A stretch of 64,000 nucleotides of DNA from Thiocapsa marina 5811 (GCF_000223985.1 NZ_AFWV01000001.1:434001-498000); one strand, 5' to 3'. Positions 17,783 through 26,968 are shown, numbered from the stretch's first letter. A program made the numbers and translations. The notes: generated by a model from the sequence alone, not told the origin.

Positions 17783-19616
17783 CGACTGGCCACGACATCT
17801 CGCGCGGACCCTGGTGTCCGGCATCGCCACAGCCACGCTCGAGCAACAGCTCGATGCCCTATTGATTTGGCTGGGCAACCCGGACAATCCGAAAGTCGCT
17901 GCGCTTGACGAGGCGATTGCACGAACGGGACTCACGCGTTTGGAAGCCGCGAGGCGTGCCTACGACATCCTGGATCGTCTTCTCTTCGCGCGACCGAGCG
18001 GGTCTCCCGAACAGATCCTCGGCCTGCGCGACACGGCCGGCGTCGTGGCCGCGAAGCAGCGCTACCGCTGTTTGATCCAGGCTTACCATCCGGATCGTCA
18101 CCCCGCGCGCGCCCTCGTGCACAACGAGCGCACCGAGCAGATCAATATCGCCTATGCCGCCTTCGAACGCGGCGCGTCGGCGTCCGGCCCCTTGTCGACG
18201 CGACAAACGGTCCGCGCTCGTCGCGGTCGATCACCGAAACAGGTCGATCCCTACCCCATGGGTGCCGCGAGGGTGAATCAGTCATTCGGCGCGCGACTGC
18301 GTCGGTACCTGGGCGGCGCCGAGTCCTTCCAGGTACGTTTCTTCGTCGGCTTGATCCTCTTCTGCGCCTTGATTCTGGCATCCTTGCTCTACCCCGAACC
18401 CTCTCCGCACCGGGTTGCGTCAGCGCGCGAGGTTACCGCGATGCCGGCGTCCGAGGCACGGCTCGACGGTGTTGAAAGGCCGGACGCCTCGTCGGACAAT
18501 GCGATTCTGCGGCTCGATGCGCCGCCGACGGCGATTGCCCCGATACGCGCTCCAAACCCGACTCCGCCGGTCTTGGTTGCTGCACTCGCCGACGCTGGGA
18601 CGGAGGCGATCAACAGGCCAACGCCCGATGCGCAGGTGCCGCCGCCAGCCCCTTTGGTTCCGCCTGGGCCCTGGCCCGAACCAATACGCGCACCTGAGCC
18701 GGCGCTTGTGCCCGAGCGCAAGGCGGTTGAGCGGCTTCCCCCGGCACCGACGCCGCCCCGCCTGCGCGCTGTGCCGCCCCCGGCGCTGTTCGATCAGTCC
18801 CGATCCCAAGTTGCAAGCCGCCCGGATGCGCCGGCTCTTCCGATTCGGGTTGCGCCGATCCGCCCGATACCGGCGCTCGACAGTGGGCACGCGTTGGGAC
18901 GATCGCCGGATTCCTCGACCCACGAGCCCCTCGTCGAGGTCGACGCGCGCATGCGCGCCCCGTCCGCAGCGTCCGTGATTCCGCCGGTCGCGATGGCCAA
19001 AACGGCCGAGCATCCGACCAGCCCGGCGGTAACCGAGAGGGTGCGTCGGGCCGATCCCCCGGCGAGCCCTGCCGCGCAGGCACCGGCCCGATCGAAGGTT
19101 TCCGCAGACGCGCCCGTCCAGCCGCTTCGCAAGCGCCCCTCCGCGGTCGAGGAGACATCGAGTGCCGCGGCGGTCAAGACGCCGCCCGTGACCGGCAGGG
19201 TTCCGGGACCGACATCGACACCGCGCCGATCGCCCGTGGCGACATCCGAAACTCCCGAGATTCCGGGCTGCGAGCCGACAGCCGGTGTGCTCGATCGCTT
19301 CCGGAGTGCTTACAATGCAGGCGCACTCGACCGCCTCATGGCCCTCTACAGTGCGAATGCGCAAGAGAACGAGACACGCGGTCGGTCGGGCATCCGCCAG
19401 CTCTACGTGCGTTGGTTCGACCAAACCAGCGATCGTCGAATCGTCTTTGCCGGCACACGTATCCGCCCGGAAGGAAACGGCCGTTGCGGCGCACGGGCAG
19501 GGTTCAGCGTGAGTTATCGCGACGCCCAAGGACGCAAGATCGATCGCACGGGCACCATCGACATCCTGTTCGACGGTCGGGGGGCGGACGCTCGGATCCT
19601 GCGGATCGCGTACTGA
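17775..19616 (+). CDS. J-domain membrane protein with NTF2-like C-terminus
   Basis: Unusual 613-residue protein. It starts at ATG 17775, overlapping the previous gene by 8 nt. Residues about 75-135 form a J-domain with the diagnostic HPD (LIQAYHPDRHPARALVHNER), which would recruit an Hsp70. A membrane helix lies near 195-215 (FFVGLILFCALILASLLY). A proline- and alanine-rich, probably disordered region of about 280 residues follows. The last 115 residues (GVLDRFRSAYNAGALDRLMA ... GFSVSYRD) look like an NTF2/SnoaL-like fold. The J-domain would be cytoplasmic and the NTF2-like domain periplasmic. Its role in exopolysaccharide production is unknown. Confidence 0.7.
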   Translation: MIDDWPRHLARTLVSGIATATLEQQLDALLIWLGNPDNPKVAALDEAIARTGLTRLEAARRAYDILDRLLFARPSGSPEQILGLRDTAGVVAAKQRYRCLIQAYHPDRHPARALVHNERTEQINIAYAAFERGASASGPLSTRQTVRARRGRSPKQVDPYPMGAARVNQSFGARLRRYLGGAESFQVRFFVGLILFCALILASLLYPEPSPHRVASAREVTAMPASEARLDGVERPDASSDNAILRLDAPPTAIAPIRAPNPTPPVLVAALADAGTEAINRPTPDAQVPPPAPLVPPGPWPEPIRAPEPALVPERKAVERLPPAPTPPRLRAVPPPALFDQSRSQVASRPDAPALPIRVAPIRPIPALDSGHALGRSPDSSTHEPLVEVDARMRAPSAASVIPPVAMAKTAEHPTSPAVTERVRRADPPASPAAQAPARSKVSADAPVQPLRKRPSAVEETSSAAAVKTPPVTGRVPGPTSTPRRSPVATSETPEIPGCEPTAGVLDRFRSAYNAGALDRLMALYSANAQENETRGRSGIRQLYVRWFDQTSDRRIVFAGTRIRPEGNGRCGARAGFSVSYRDAQGRKIDRTGTIDILFDGRGADARILRIAY

Positions 19617-19917
19617 CGTTTCGGGGGCGGCCGTCACCGATCCGCTTTGAGGCAGACGGCGCGTTGACCGGATAGCGTTCGGGGGTAAATTGTTGCGTAT
19701 TCACAATAAAAATTCACGGCTTGTGGTTTTCCCCTGAACCCGTTTAAATGTCGCTTTGTGTACTTGGGATCAAACTTTCCTCCCCTTGGTTACGCGGGAT
19801 CTGGACAAAGGGATCCCGGTGTCGAGAGGCACGCTGTGGAATTCTGTGCAAGGAGATGGATATGTTCGCACATGATCTGAAGACGCCTCCTGATTTCACG
19901 CTGGAAGGCATCCGGTG
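19617..19917 (+). promoter_or_regulatory. AT-richer spacer before the wecA-like gene
   Basis: About 300 nt. The part near 19685-19760 (GGTAAATTGTTGCGTATTCA and neighbouring AT-rich sequence) has markedly lower GC than its surroundings and could hold a promoter for the WecA-RfaH genes. No terminator or other named element was recognised. Confidence 0.35.
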
Positions 19918-20985
19918 ATGACAATTCTGGGTATTGTCGTCGCGTTTCTCGCAAGCAGCATTGTTCTCGCAGTGCTTTATCCGTTGGCGCCCGTGATCGG
20001 CCTGATGGATCACCCGGGCGAGCGGCGCAAAGTTCACAGCCACGCCGTGCCGCCGATCGGCGGGATCGCCGTTTTTTTGGGTCTCGTCGCGGGCAGTCTG
20101 CTGAGTCTGCCGCTGATCACGCCGCAGCACCTCTTCAGAATGGCAGGGGCAGCGCTTCTGGTGGTGGTCGGTGCCTTCGACGACCGATTCGGTCTCGGAC
20201 CGAGGTCGCGTTTCGTGGCGCAAGTCGTTGCTGCACTCTTTTTGACCCTCGGGTGCGAGGTCACGCTCACCTCGCTCGGCGATTTGCTGGGCTTCGGACC
20301 GATCGATCTCGGTGTGCTTTCGGTGCCTTTCACCGTGTTTGCGATGGTCGGTCTCATCAACGCCATCAATATGATCGACGGTATTGATGGCCTGGCCGGC
20401 GGCCTGGTCCTGATTGCGCTCGGAACACTGCTCCTCCTCGCACCCGAGATCGGCGCGATCCAAATCCTGTTGCTCATGACGATCGCGGCGCTGGTGCCCT
20501 ATCTGATCTGCAATTTGGAGCTTTTCGGCGTCACCGGGCGCAAGGTCTTTCTCGGGGACGCCGGGAGCCTCCTGTTGGGCTACATCCTGGTTTGGGCGCT
20601 GGTCGATGCCGCCGGACCGGCCGGGAGCATCGACCCAGTGACGGCGCTCTGGCTTGTCGCCATCCCCCTGCTGGACACGCTGCGGATCATGGCCCGGAGG
20701 ATAATGCAAGGGGTGTCTCCCTTCAGTGCGGATGCCGGCCATCTCCACCACTTTTTGTCCCGCGTCTTCGGAAGTGCACGTAAGGCGCTGGTCCTGATCC
20801 TGGCTGCCGCGATTGTGTTGACGGGGGTCGGGGTCTTCGGCTTGCTGACCCAGATCGGCCAAGCCGTCATGTTCTACGCGGCCTTGTCGGTTTTCGTCGC
20901 CTATCTGCTGGTTGCGCGCAACGTGCGCAGTCTGTCGGATGCGTTGGAGCAACGGAGTCGAAGTATGGTCAGTGAACTGACCTGA
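19918..20985 (+). CDS. Undecaprenyl-phosphate glycosyl-1-phosphate transferase (WecA/TagO family)
   Basis: Polytopic MraY/WecA/TagO-family enzyme, 355 residues, which loads a sugar-1-phosphate (usually GlcNAc-1-P) onto undecaprenyl phosphate to begin glycan synthesis on the inner leaflet. Motifs: GAFDDRFGLGPRSRF (catalytic Asp pair), NAINMIDGIDGLAGG, KVFLGDAGSLLLG and the WecA-type histidine motif DAGHLHHFLSRVF. ATG 19918 is preferred over the adjacent GTG 19915. A RfaH-like gene follows after 15 nt. Confidence 0.9.
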   Translation: MTILGIVVAFLASSIVLAVLYPLAPVIGLMDHPGERRKVHSHAVPPIGGIAVFLGLVAGSLLSLPLITPQHLFRMAGAALLVVVGAFDDRFGLGPRSRFVAQVVAALFLTLGCEVTLTSLGDLLGFGPIDLGVLSVPFTVFAMVGLINAINMIDGIDGLAGGLVLIALGTLLLLAPEIGAIQILLLMTIAALVPYLICNLELFGVTGRKVFLGDAGSLLLGYILVWALVDAAGPAGSIDPVTALWLVAIPLLDTLRIMARRIMQGVSPFSADAGHLHHFLSRVFGSARKALVLILAAAIVLTGVGVFGLLTQIGQAVMFYAALSVFVAYLLVARNVRSLSDALEQRSRSMVSELT

Positions 20986-21000
20986 ACGAGGCGCTGCAGG

Positions 21001-21516
21001 ATGAACCGCGAGACCGGCATCGAGGCCGTGCCCCAATGGTATCTGGTCCAGTCCAAGCCGCGGCAAGCCGAGCGCGCCGCGGCGAATCTCGTCCAGCAGG
21101 GTTACAGCGTCTTCCACCCGCAAATGATGGTCGAGCGCATCCACCGCAGGCGACGCGTGATGGTCGAGGAATCGCTTTTCCCCAACTATCTGTTCATCCG
21201 ACTGCGGCGCTGGGTCGACAACTGGTATCCCTTGCGCTCCACCCGAGGTGTCGCCCGCTTGGTCGCCTTCGGTCGTGAGCCCTTGGCTGTCCATGATGGG
21301 TTAATCGAGGAGATACAGCGTCGTCTCGAGGCCGCTCCGGCCGAACTAAACCTCTGTCCGGGGCAGAAGGTCGAGATCATCGAAGGGCCATTCCGCGGGC
21401 TCGAGGCCATCTTCAAAGTCCATCAAGGCGAGCGCCGGGCACAGCTCTTGATCGAACTGCTGCATCGCCAAGTCACGCTGACGCTGCCTCTCGCAGACAT
21501 TCGTCGCTCCGCCTGA
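21001..21516 (+). CDS. rfaH: RfaH-like transcription antiterminator
   Basis: NusG-paralogue of 171 residues. The N-terminal NGN domain (WYLVQSKPRQAERAAANLVQ, FPNYLFIRLRRW) and C-terminal KOW domain (CPGQKVEIIEGPFRGLEAIF) are both intact; the pattern matches RfaH rather than NusG in length. RfaH-type factors load at ops sites and stop premature termination of long polysaccharide operons, which fits its position in this cluster. I did not find a clear ops element. Followed by repeats and a transposase remnant. Confidence 0.88.
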   Translation: MNRETGIEAVPQWYLVQSKPRQAERAAANLVQQGYSVFHPQMMVERIHRRRRVMVEESLFPNYLFIRLRRWVDNWYPLRSTRGVARLVAFGREPLAVHDGLIEEIQRRLEAAPAELNLCPGQKVEIIEGPFRGLEAIFKVHQGERRAQLLIELLHRQVTLTLPLADIRRSA

Positions 21517-21567
21517 TTGCAGGCATTCGTTCCGCCAACTGTGCCGCGTCGAGCCTCTCGGCAACGC

Positions 21568-21682
21568 TTCGGCGGACTGAAGTCCGCCTGCCCCAGAGGC
21601 CGGTTGAAACCGGCGTACCCAGGGCCGGTCCGCCGACTTCAGTCGGCCCCGGCGGGTACGCCGACTTTAGTCGGCTCTTCGC
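21568..21682. repeat. Palindromic repeats with GACTnnAGTC cores
   Basis: Hairpins such as GGCGGACTGAAGTCCGCC, GCCGACTTCAGTCGGC and GCCGACTTTAGTCGGC are packed into about 110 nt together with GGCCGGTTGAAACCGGC. The same core recurs at 59.2-59.8, 60.8, 62.3 and 62.7 kb. Confidence 0.8.
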
Positions 21683-21990
21683 TCGGCCGATCCTTGGCGT
21701 CGGAAACACGCTGCGCCTGAAAGCTGGCTGAACTTCGTTCCAAAGCTCTAAACAGGTTCGTCGATCCACCCGGTTGAGCGCTCGCTGCCTCCAACGATCC
21801 GGGCACGCGCAAGGCCGCGAGACGCATTACCTCACGCGTCCGAGTCACCCGGAAGACCGTTCAGCATCACCGGATTGTCGATCAAGCTGTGCGATCCCGC
21901 CCCGACGGATCTTCCAGCGGAAGCCCCGGCGTATTCGCTTATAAGCAATTGATAAAAGATGTCATAAATCAAATACGTCAGCCGGCTCAG

Positions 21991-22697
21991 CGCCGCAAGT
22001 TGGGCGTGCCCTGGATTCTCGATGCCGACGTGACGGTCAAGCCGCTCTACGGGCATCAAGAGGGTGCGGTCAAAGGCTACAACCCGCACAAGCCGGGGCG
22101 CCCCTCGCACACCGACCATATCTATTTCGTCGCCGGTCTGCGTCTGATCCTGGACGTGGAGGTGCTGGACGGCAACCAGACCGCGTCCAAGTACAGCGTA
22201 CCGGGGCTGTGGGAGTTGCTCGCGCGCCTGCCGCGGGGCCACTGGCCGCTGTGCATTCGCGCCGACGCGGAAAATCCCTTCGACGAGCTCAAGATCCATT
22301 GGGGTTGGGCGGCTTCACCACCCAAGACATCAAGCGCTGCCGCTTCATGGCACGCATCACCGCGCTGACCTACAACTGGTGTAGCCTGTTCGTGCGCCTG
22401 GCCGATCCGAGTCAGCACACCGAGGCCATCACCAGCCGCCCACTGCTGCTCAGCGCACCGGCGCGACTGACCCGTCACGGCGGGCAGACCCGCCTTACCG
22501 TCAGCCATCCCCACGCCGAGGCGGCGTGGGTGGAGGCAACCTGCCGCGAGATCGCGGCCTTCTTCAATACCCTGCGTCGAACTGCGGAGCAGTTCGATCC
22601 CCTGCACTGCTGGTACCGGCTGCTCTCTCGGGCGCTGGTGAAGTACCTCGACGGCCGCCAATTGCAGCCACCAGCAGTGCTGCCGGCCCCGGCGTAG
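21991..22697 (+). pseudogene. IS4/IS1380-like transposase remnant, frameshifted
   Basis: Transposase lacking its N-terminus. Frame 1 carries GVPWILDADVTVKPLYGHQE and GYNPHKPGRPSHTDHIYFVA with a catalytic Asp, up to FDELKIHWG. A one-base deletion near 22303 shifts to the frame GLGGFTTQDIKRCRFMARIT, which continues to the stop at 22695-22697. The upstream AT-rich 21940-21990 does not look like transposase. It forms the right edge of the exopolysaccharide island, about 75 nt from the higB junction. Confidence 0.78.
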
Positions 22698-22773
22698 CCG
22701 CCGAATCAGTCGCATTGTGTACTCGCCCGTGGGCCGGAAACGGCCCACGACGGGCGCTAACCGCTCTTTTTGG

Positions 22774-22983
22774 GTTGATGCGAATGCTGTGCTGGCCGGA
22801 CCGGCCACCCCGCAAGGCTTCGAGACGATTGCCCGGAGGGATGCGCAGATCCGACAGATCACGGGCCGCATCGAGATAACTCAGTTTACGCCGCGCCGCA
22901 CCCTCGATATTCACGAAGCGCTTCTCCCGCAGGCGCTCGAACAAGCGTCTCGTCTCGGCGCATCGGAAGGATTGGATCGCCAT
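22774..22983 (-). pseudogene. higB: higB toxin, 5' fragment
   Basis: From ATG 22983 the frame reads MAIQSFRCAETRRLFERLRE, then RKLSYLDAARDLSDLRIPPG and NRLEALRGGRSGQHSIRIN, a HigB/RelE-type toxin up to residue 70. Similarity stops there and the frame runs into island sequence. The remaining C-terminal part is at 8479-8559. This half keeps its natural 5' flank (22990-23280), where no other gene is seen. Confidence 0.87.
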
Positions 22984-23283
22984 AGCCTAATCGCATATCG
23001 ATATACGATACATCGCAACGGCAACGGGTTACTCTGCAATAACGCTCGACCGCAGCCCGGAATCCTGCTCTTGATCCTCCCGCCGGCAGCAATCATGACC
23101 ATGGGTTATAAGGCAACCGGGCACCGAGCCCGTTGCTCGTTGCAGAAATCCGCTACCTGCGGTCGGCGTGGCCACCGTGGTGCCGCGACACGCCGTCGGG
23201 GGCTCGCCCCTCACCGATCGTGATCGAACCCCCGGTTTCACCGAGCCCTCGTCCGGCCCGGAGGGGAGGTCGATCACCGAACG

Positions 23284-23901
23284 TTATCCTGCCTCCTCCT
23301 CGTCTCCTTCCAACCCGCCCTCCTCGTCCATCACCACCACGGAGGTGGCCGCGGCATCCCCGGCGGCGATCTCCTCCTCCTTGCCTTGGCGCCGCGCGAA
23401 ATCGCGGGCACGCGCTTCGATCTCGACGATGCGTCGACCGACGGAGAGGAGCTCGTTGCGCCAGGTGTAGACCGCATCGGCCCGTTGGCGGTTGCTGAAG
23501 AGACCGCTCAGCCAGAGGGTGTCGATGCCGACGGTGAGTCGGTCCAGCGCCTGGATCAGATTGGCGTATTGAGAGAGCTGGGGCGAGGAGATGCGAAAGG
23601 TGACCCGACTCGGGTTGGTATAGCGCGGCACGGCGGCGATGCCGTTGGCGCTCTTCAACGCCTCCACGCGGGCGATTTCCTCATCCAAGCGTTGGGCGAA
23701 GGCGCCGAGCAGGCCATCGACCAGGCCCTCGACCTCCTCCATCTGCCGGGCATCGCCGATCGCGTGGAGCACCACGTCGATCCCGTAGAGGGCGCGCGCG
23801 ACACGGATCAGGCTGCGGCCGACGACGCGGTGGGCATGTGCCGATTGCAGGGTGACGGGGACGTGGAATTCGGGGCGGCTGTAACCTCTCGGGGCGGGCA
23901 T
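23284..23901 (-). CDS. AcaB/DUF1845-like protein of integrative elements
   Basis: Protein of 205 residues in the DUF1845 (AcaB) family, found next to conjugation and recombination genes in integrative elements; AcaB-type proteins are implicated in regulation. Recognisable blocks are HVPVTLQSAHAHRVVGRSLI, RFAQ-like RLDEEIARVEALKSANGI, PRYTNPSRVTFRISSPQ and ALDRLTVGIDTLWLSGLFSN, with helical RQRADAVYTWRNELLSVGRR. The tail is strongly acidic (EEGGLEGDEEEAG). It is transcribed away from the Bet/exonuclease operon. The family call is from memory of the motif pattern. Confidence 0.65.
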   Translation of the reverse strand: MPAPRGYSRPEFHVPVTLQSAHAHRVVGRSLIRVARALYGIDVVLHAIGDARQMEEVEGLVDGLLGAFAQRLDEEIARVEALKSANGIAAVPRYTNPSRVTFRISSPQLSQYANLIQALDRLTVGIDTLWLSGLFSNRQRADAVYTWRNELLSVGRRIVEIEARARDFARRQGKEEEIAAGDAAATSVVVMDEEGGLEGDEEEAG

Positions 23902-24435
23902 GGGGATGCTCTTTTCGGCTGATCGGGGTCTTCAGCCTATCCCGGTCCCGAGCACGCTCGCATCGGGGAAAAGAGCCCCGAAACGCCGTTTTTCGAGCAG
24001 GCCGCAGCCTTGCAATCGCCCTTCGCCTGCGCTGGAATACGCATGCGGTAGCTGGCCGCGGCCCCCGGGAGCCGAAACGTCCGCCCGGACGTGACAGCCG
24101 AAACCAAGTCCCTCCGAGCGCATGCGGTCGCAGTGACGGCCATCCAGGCCGATCGCGCTCCCGTCTCCATCGCACGTTCCGCAACACACCGACCTCAACC
24201 CCACGATCGACGCCGCGCCCTGTCGCTGCGTGCGTCCGCGCGCGCTCCTGCGAACCCCGTCGATTCCCCTGTCCCCTGCGCACCGAGGGCGTCCGTGACC
24301 CGCACGGTCCGCAGCGGACAGGCGATTCACGCGTCATCCGTTCGGCTCTCCCTGTGCGAGACCGACCGACGGGGCCGCTGACCCCAGGCGTTTGCCCGAA
24401 CACAGCCGAAACCAACCGCCGGCCCTGCCGGCTCA
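23902..24435. other. Spacer between divergent regulator and recombination operon
   Basis: About 530 nt with no supportable gene. This is where the promoter of the recombination operon should lie. I see no clear -35/-10 pair or operator. Confidence 0.5.
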
Positions 24436-24439
24436 CCCG

Positions 24440-24513
24440 TCCCGGGGAGACTGCCGCTCCCACGGGGGAGAGGTGCGTCTCCTCGGGTTCACCCACCCGA
24501 TGGAGACCACACC
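24440..24513 (+). promoter_or_regulatory. Structured leader 1 (bet)
   Basis: Arm A GGGGAGAC (24444-24451), inner stem CTCCC/GGGAG (24457-24461/24466-24470), arm B GTCTCC (24477-24482), segment C GGAGAC (24502-24507) 7 nt before ATG. B is complementary to both A and C, so the two pairings exclude each other. Confidence 0.8.
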
Positions 24514-25548
24514 ATGGCCACACGCCGCAGCAGCCCGACCCAAGCCCTGACCAGCTCGCTCGTCCCCAGCCGCCTCCCGGTCGCCCCGACCGTCCTCGCC
24601 GAGATCGGCCTGGACGCCGGAACCTGGGCGGTGCTCGCCGACTCGATCTTCCCCAACGCCAAGACACCCGAGGGCGTGATCCTCGCGGTGCGCTACTGCC
24701 AGGCGCGCGGCCTGGACGTGATGAAGCGCCCGGTGCACGTCGTCTCCATGTGGTCGACCGCGCTCGGACGGTATGTCGAAACGGTTTGGCCCGGCATCGC
24801 CGAGGTCCAGATCACGGCGGCGCGCACCGGCCTGTGGGCCGGGCTCGACTCGCCGCGGTTCGGGCCGGAGCTGACCAAGACCTTCACCGGGACGGTCAAG
24901 CGCGACGACAAGTGGACCGACATCGCCGTCACCGTGACCTTCCCCGAGTGGGCCGAAACGACGGTCTATCGGATGGTCAACGGGGTGCGCTGCCCCTTCT
25001 CGGAGATGGTCTTCTGGGAGGAGACCTATGCCCGACAAGGCCGTGCGGAGGTGCCCAACGAGATGTGGCAGAAGCGTCCGAAGGGACAACTGCTCAAATG
25101 CGCCAAAGCGGCGAGCCTGCGGGCGGCCTTTCCCGAGGAAGCCGGCTACACCGCCGAGGAGATGGAAGGCAAGGCCATCGAGGGCCATGCCCCCGTCGAC
25201 GCCGCCGTGATCGCGGGCGAGGTGGTCACCGCGCAACCGACCACGAAGGAGCCGAGCGACACGGCCACCCCGAGTCCGGTCGACGAGACCTCCGTCTCCG
25301 CAACCGCCCCGGCGGATCCCGCACAGCGGGATGCCGTCATCGACGCGCAGGTCGCCAAGCAGGTCGCCACGCTCGTGGAGCGGGCCTGCAAGGTCGGCGC
25401 CTGGGGTCAGGCCGAGGACTATGCCCGCGCCCGCTTCAACGGGGCGCATCTCGCCTACGCCCTCGCCGAGTTGGAGCAGGCGGCCGCACTGTCGGTCGTC
25501 ACGAGGAAAGCCAAGACCGCCGAGGCTCCCGTCGCCGAAGCCGCGTAG
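24514..25548 (+). CDS. bet: Bet/RecT-type single-strand annealing recombinase
   Basis: ATP-independent annealing protein of the Red-beta/RecT superfamily, 344 residues. Family blocks include SIFPNAKTPEGVILAVRYCQ, GLDVMKRPVHVVSMWSTALG, VWPGIAEVQITAARTG, and PNEMWQKRPKGQLLKCAKAA followed by SLRAAFPEEAGYTAEEM. It would anneal complementary strands during recombination with the exonuclease encoded next. A Bet-Exo pair is a core feature of SXT/R391-like elements. The last about 110 residues are low-complexity then helical and could be the partner-binding domain. Preceded by structured leader 1. Confidence 0.88.
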   Translation: MATRRSSPTQALTSSLVPSRLPVAPTVLAEIGLDAGTWAVLADSIFPNAKTPEGVILAVRYCQARGLDVMKRPVHVVSMWSTALGRYVETVWPGIAEVQITAARTGLWAGLDSPRFGPELTKTFTGTVKRDDKWTDIAVTVTFPEWAETTVYRMVNGVRCPFSEMVFWEETYARQGRAEVPNEMWQKRPKGQLLKCAKAASLRAAFPEEAGYTAEEMEGKAIEGHAPVDAAVIAGEVVTAQPTTKEPSDTATPSPVDETSVSATAPADPAQRDAVIDAQVAKQVATLVERACKVGAWGQAEDYARARFNGAHLAYALAELEQAAALSVVTRKAKTAEAPVAEAA

Positions 25549-25600
25549 CGCCCATGACCGCCACGGACGGCGGTCATCGGATTCCGATCATCCACCCCCC

Positions 25601-25656
25601 CATGGGGCACGCGCTGCCCCTCGGGGACGTTGCCCCTGTTTGTTTCAGGAGCACCC
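25601..25656 (+). promoter_or_regulatory. Structured leader 2 (exonuclease)
   Basis: Arm A GGGGCA (25604-25609), inner stem CCCC/GGGG (25617-25620/25623-25626), arm B TGCCCC (25631-25636), segment C GGAGCA (25648-25653) directly before ATG. B pairs perfectly with A and with one mismatch with C. Confidence 0.75.
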
Positions 25657-26673
25657 ATGCATGTCATCGACATCACCCAACGCACCCCCGAGTGGCTCGC
25701 CTGGCGTAACGCCGGGGTTTCGGCCTCCGATGCCGCGGTCGTTCTCGGCGTCTCGCCCTACAAGACGCCGTGGCGGCTGTGGGCGGAGAAGATCGGGATG
25801 CTGTTGCCCGAAGACCTGAGCGGCAATCCCGTCGTGCGACGCGGCAACGCGCTCGAAGACACCGCCCGCCGGGGCTTCGAGGAGCGCCACGACACCTTGC
25901 TGCTGCCGCTCTGCGGCGAGTCCGATACCCACCCGGTGATCCGCGCGTCCTTCGACGGCCTGAACGACGACGGGTGCCCGGTCGAGCTCAAGGTCCCGCA
26001 CGAGAGCACCTATCTCCAGGTCCTGGAGCACGGCATCGCCTCGCAGGCCTACCGCCTCTATTGGCATCAGGTCCAGTGCCAGATCTACGTCGCCGACGCC
26101 GCCGAAGGCTGGCTGGTGTTTCATCGAGCCCCGGGCATCGCGGTCGACTTTCGCATCCCGCGCGACGAGACCTTCATCCGGGACACCCTGGTGCCGCGCT
26201 GCCTGGAGTTTCGCAAGCGCGTGGAGAAAAAGCAGGAACCCGAGCGCGATCCGGAGCGGGACCTCTACACCCCGTCCGGCGCGGCGCTGGCGACCTGGAC
26301 GCGGCTGTCCGGGGAGTACCGCAGGCTCGCCGCCGAGAAGGCCAAGCTTGACGCCGCACACAAGACCCTGAAGTCGGGTCTGGACGGCATCGAGTCGCAA
26401 CTGGTCGCCCTGCTGGGCGACTTCGCGATGGGCGAGAGCGCCGGGCTGCGGGTCCTGCACTACGCCGTGGCCGGAGCGATCGACTACAAAGCCGCGTTGT
26501 CGGACCTCGACCCGGATCTCGATCCGCTGCGTCTGGAGCGCTATCGCCGCGCGTCCTCCGACCGGGTCAAGATCACGACCCTGAAGGACGGCACGGCAAG
26601 TGTTCCGTTCAATGCGGCCGCGCTCGTCGCGATGCCGGATCCCGCAGAGACGGAGAACGGCTTCTACTTCTGA
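25657..26673 (+). CDS. YqaJ-type (lambda-exonuclease-like) recombination nuclease
   Basis: PD-(D/E)XK exonuclease of 338 residues, partner of the Bet recombinase. The start is ATG 25657, which begins MHVIDITQRTPEWLAWRNAG and puts ASDAAVVLGVSPYKTPWRLW in the position typical of YqaJ proteins. Active-site features: RASFDGLNDDGCPVELKVPH (D...ExK) and a downstream helix with YRLYWHQVQCQIYVADA. It should resect double-strand ends 5' to 3'. The protein ends ETENGFYF, an acidic-aromatic tail also found on the two small-module proteins downstream (27919 and 28366). Confidence 0.9.
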   Translation: MHVIDITQRTPEWLAWRNAGVSASDAAVVLGVSPYKTPWRLWAEKIGMLLPEDLSGNPVVRRGNALEDTARRGFEERHDTLLLPLCGESDTHPVIRASFDGLNDDGCPVELKVPHESTYLQVLEHGIASQAYRLYWHQVQCQIYVADAAEGWLVFHRAPGIAVDFRIPRDETFIRDTLVPRCLEFRKRVEKKQEPERDPERDLYTPSGAALATWTRLSGEYRRLAAEKAKLDAAHKTLKSGLDGIESQLVALLGDFAMGESAGLRVLHYAVAGAIDYKAALSDLDPDLDPLRLERYRRASSDRVKITTLKDGTASVPFNAAALVAMPDPAETENGFYF

Positions 26674-26894
26674 CCCCACGGATCCAGGCCCATGGACGGG
26701 CCCAGGATCCGCCGATTCCGCATCCCGATACACCCCGGCCCCGGCCGGTGGCTGTCCCGTCCGGACTGATGTTTAAGCCGTCCCGATCGGACAGCCGAAT
26801 GACGTGATGTCCCTGCCGGACATGACGACTCCGCGAGCTGAACGGGCCGACTCTCGGCGACACAGCCAACCCCAACCCTCTGCAACCCAAGCCC

Positions 26895-26968
26895 CCCGGG
26901 GAGACCTGCGCTCCCCTCACGGGAGGCGTGCGTCTCCTCGGGTTCACCCACCCGATGGAGACCACACC
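26895..26968 (+). promoter_or_regulatory. Structured leader 3 (CobS-like ATPase)
   Basis: Nearly the same as leader 1, including the 40 nt before the start codon. Arm A GGGGAGAC (26898-26905), inner stem CTCCC/GGGAG (26911-26915/26921-26925), arm B GTCTCC (26932-26937), segment C GGAGAC (26957-26962). Confidence 0.8.

Larger units (their letters stand above)
8560..22773. mobile_element. Inferred 14.2-kb exopolysaccharide island inserted into higB
   Basis: Everything between the two higB halves. Its left edge has an IS701-like transposase remnant and its right edge a frameshifted IS4/IS1380-like transposase. The outermost bases form an imperfect inverted pair: CCTAGAAAGAGCAGTTGACC from 8557, and CCCAAAAAGAGCGGTTAGCG read on the minus strand from 22774. 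The cargo is the exopolysaccharide operon. Mechanism and target duplication are not clear. Confidence 0.6.

Noticed and set aside
19617-19914. An ops element for RfaH
   Set aside because: No sequence close to GGCGGTAGnnTG was found before the polysaccharide genes.
8560-22773. The island as a classical composite transposon
   Set aside because: The two edge transposases appear to be from different families, both are broken, and no clear target duplication was found; only the inverted edge similarity supports it.
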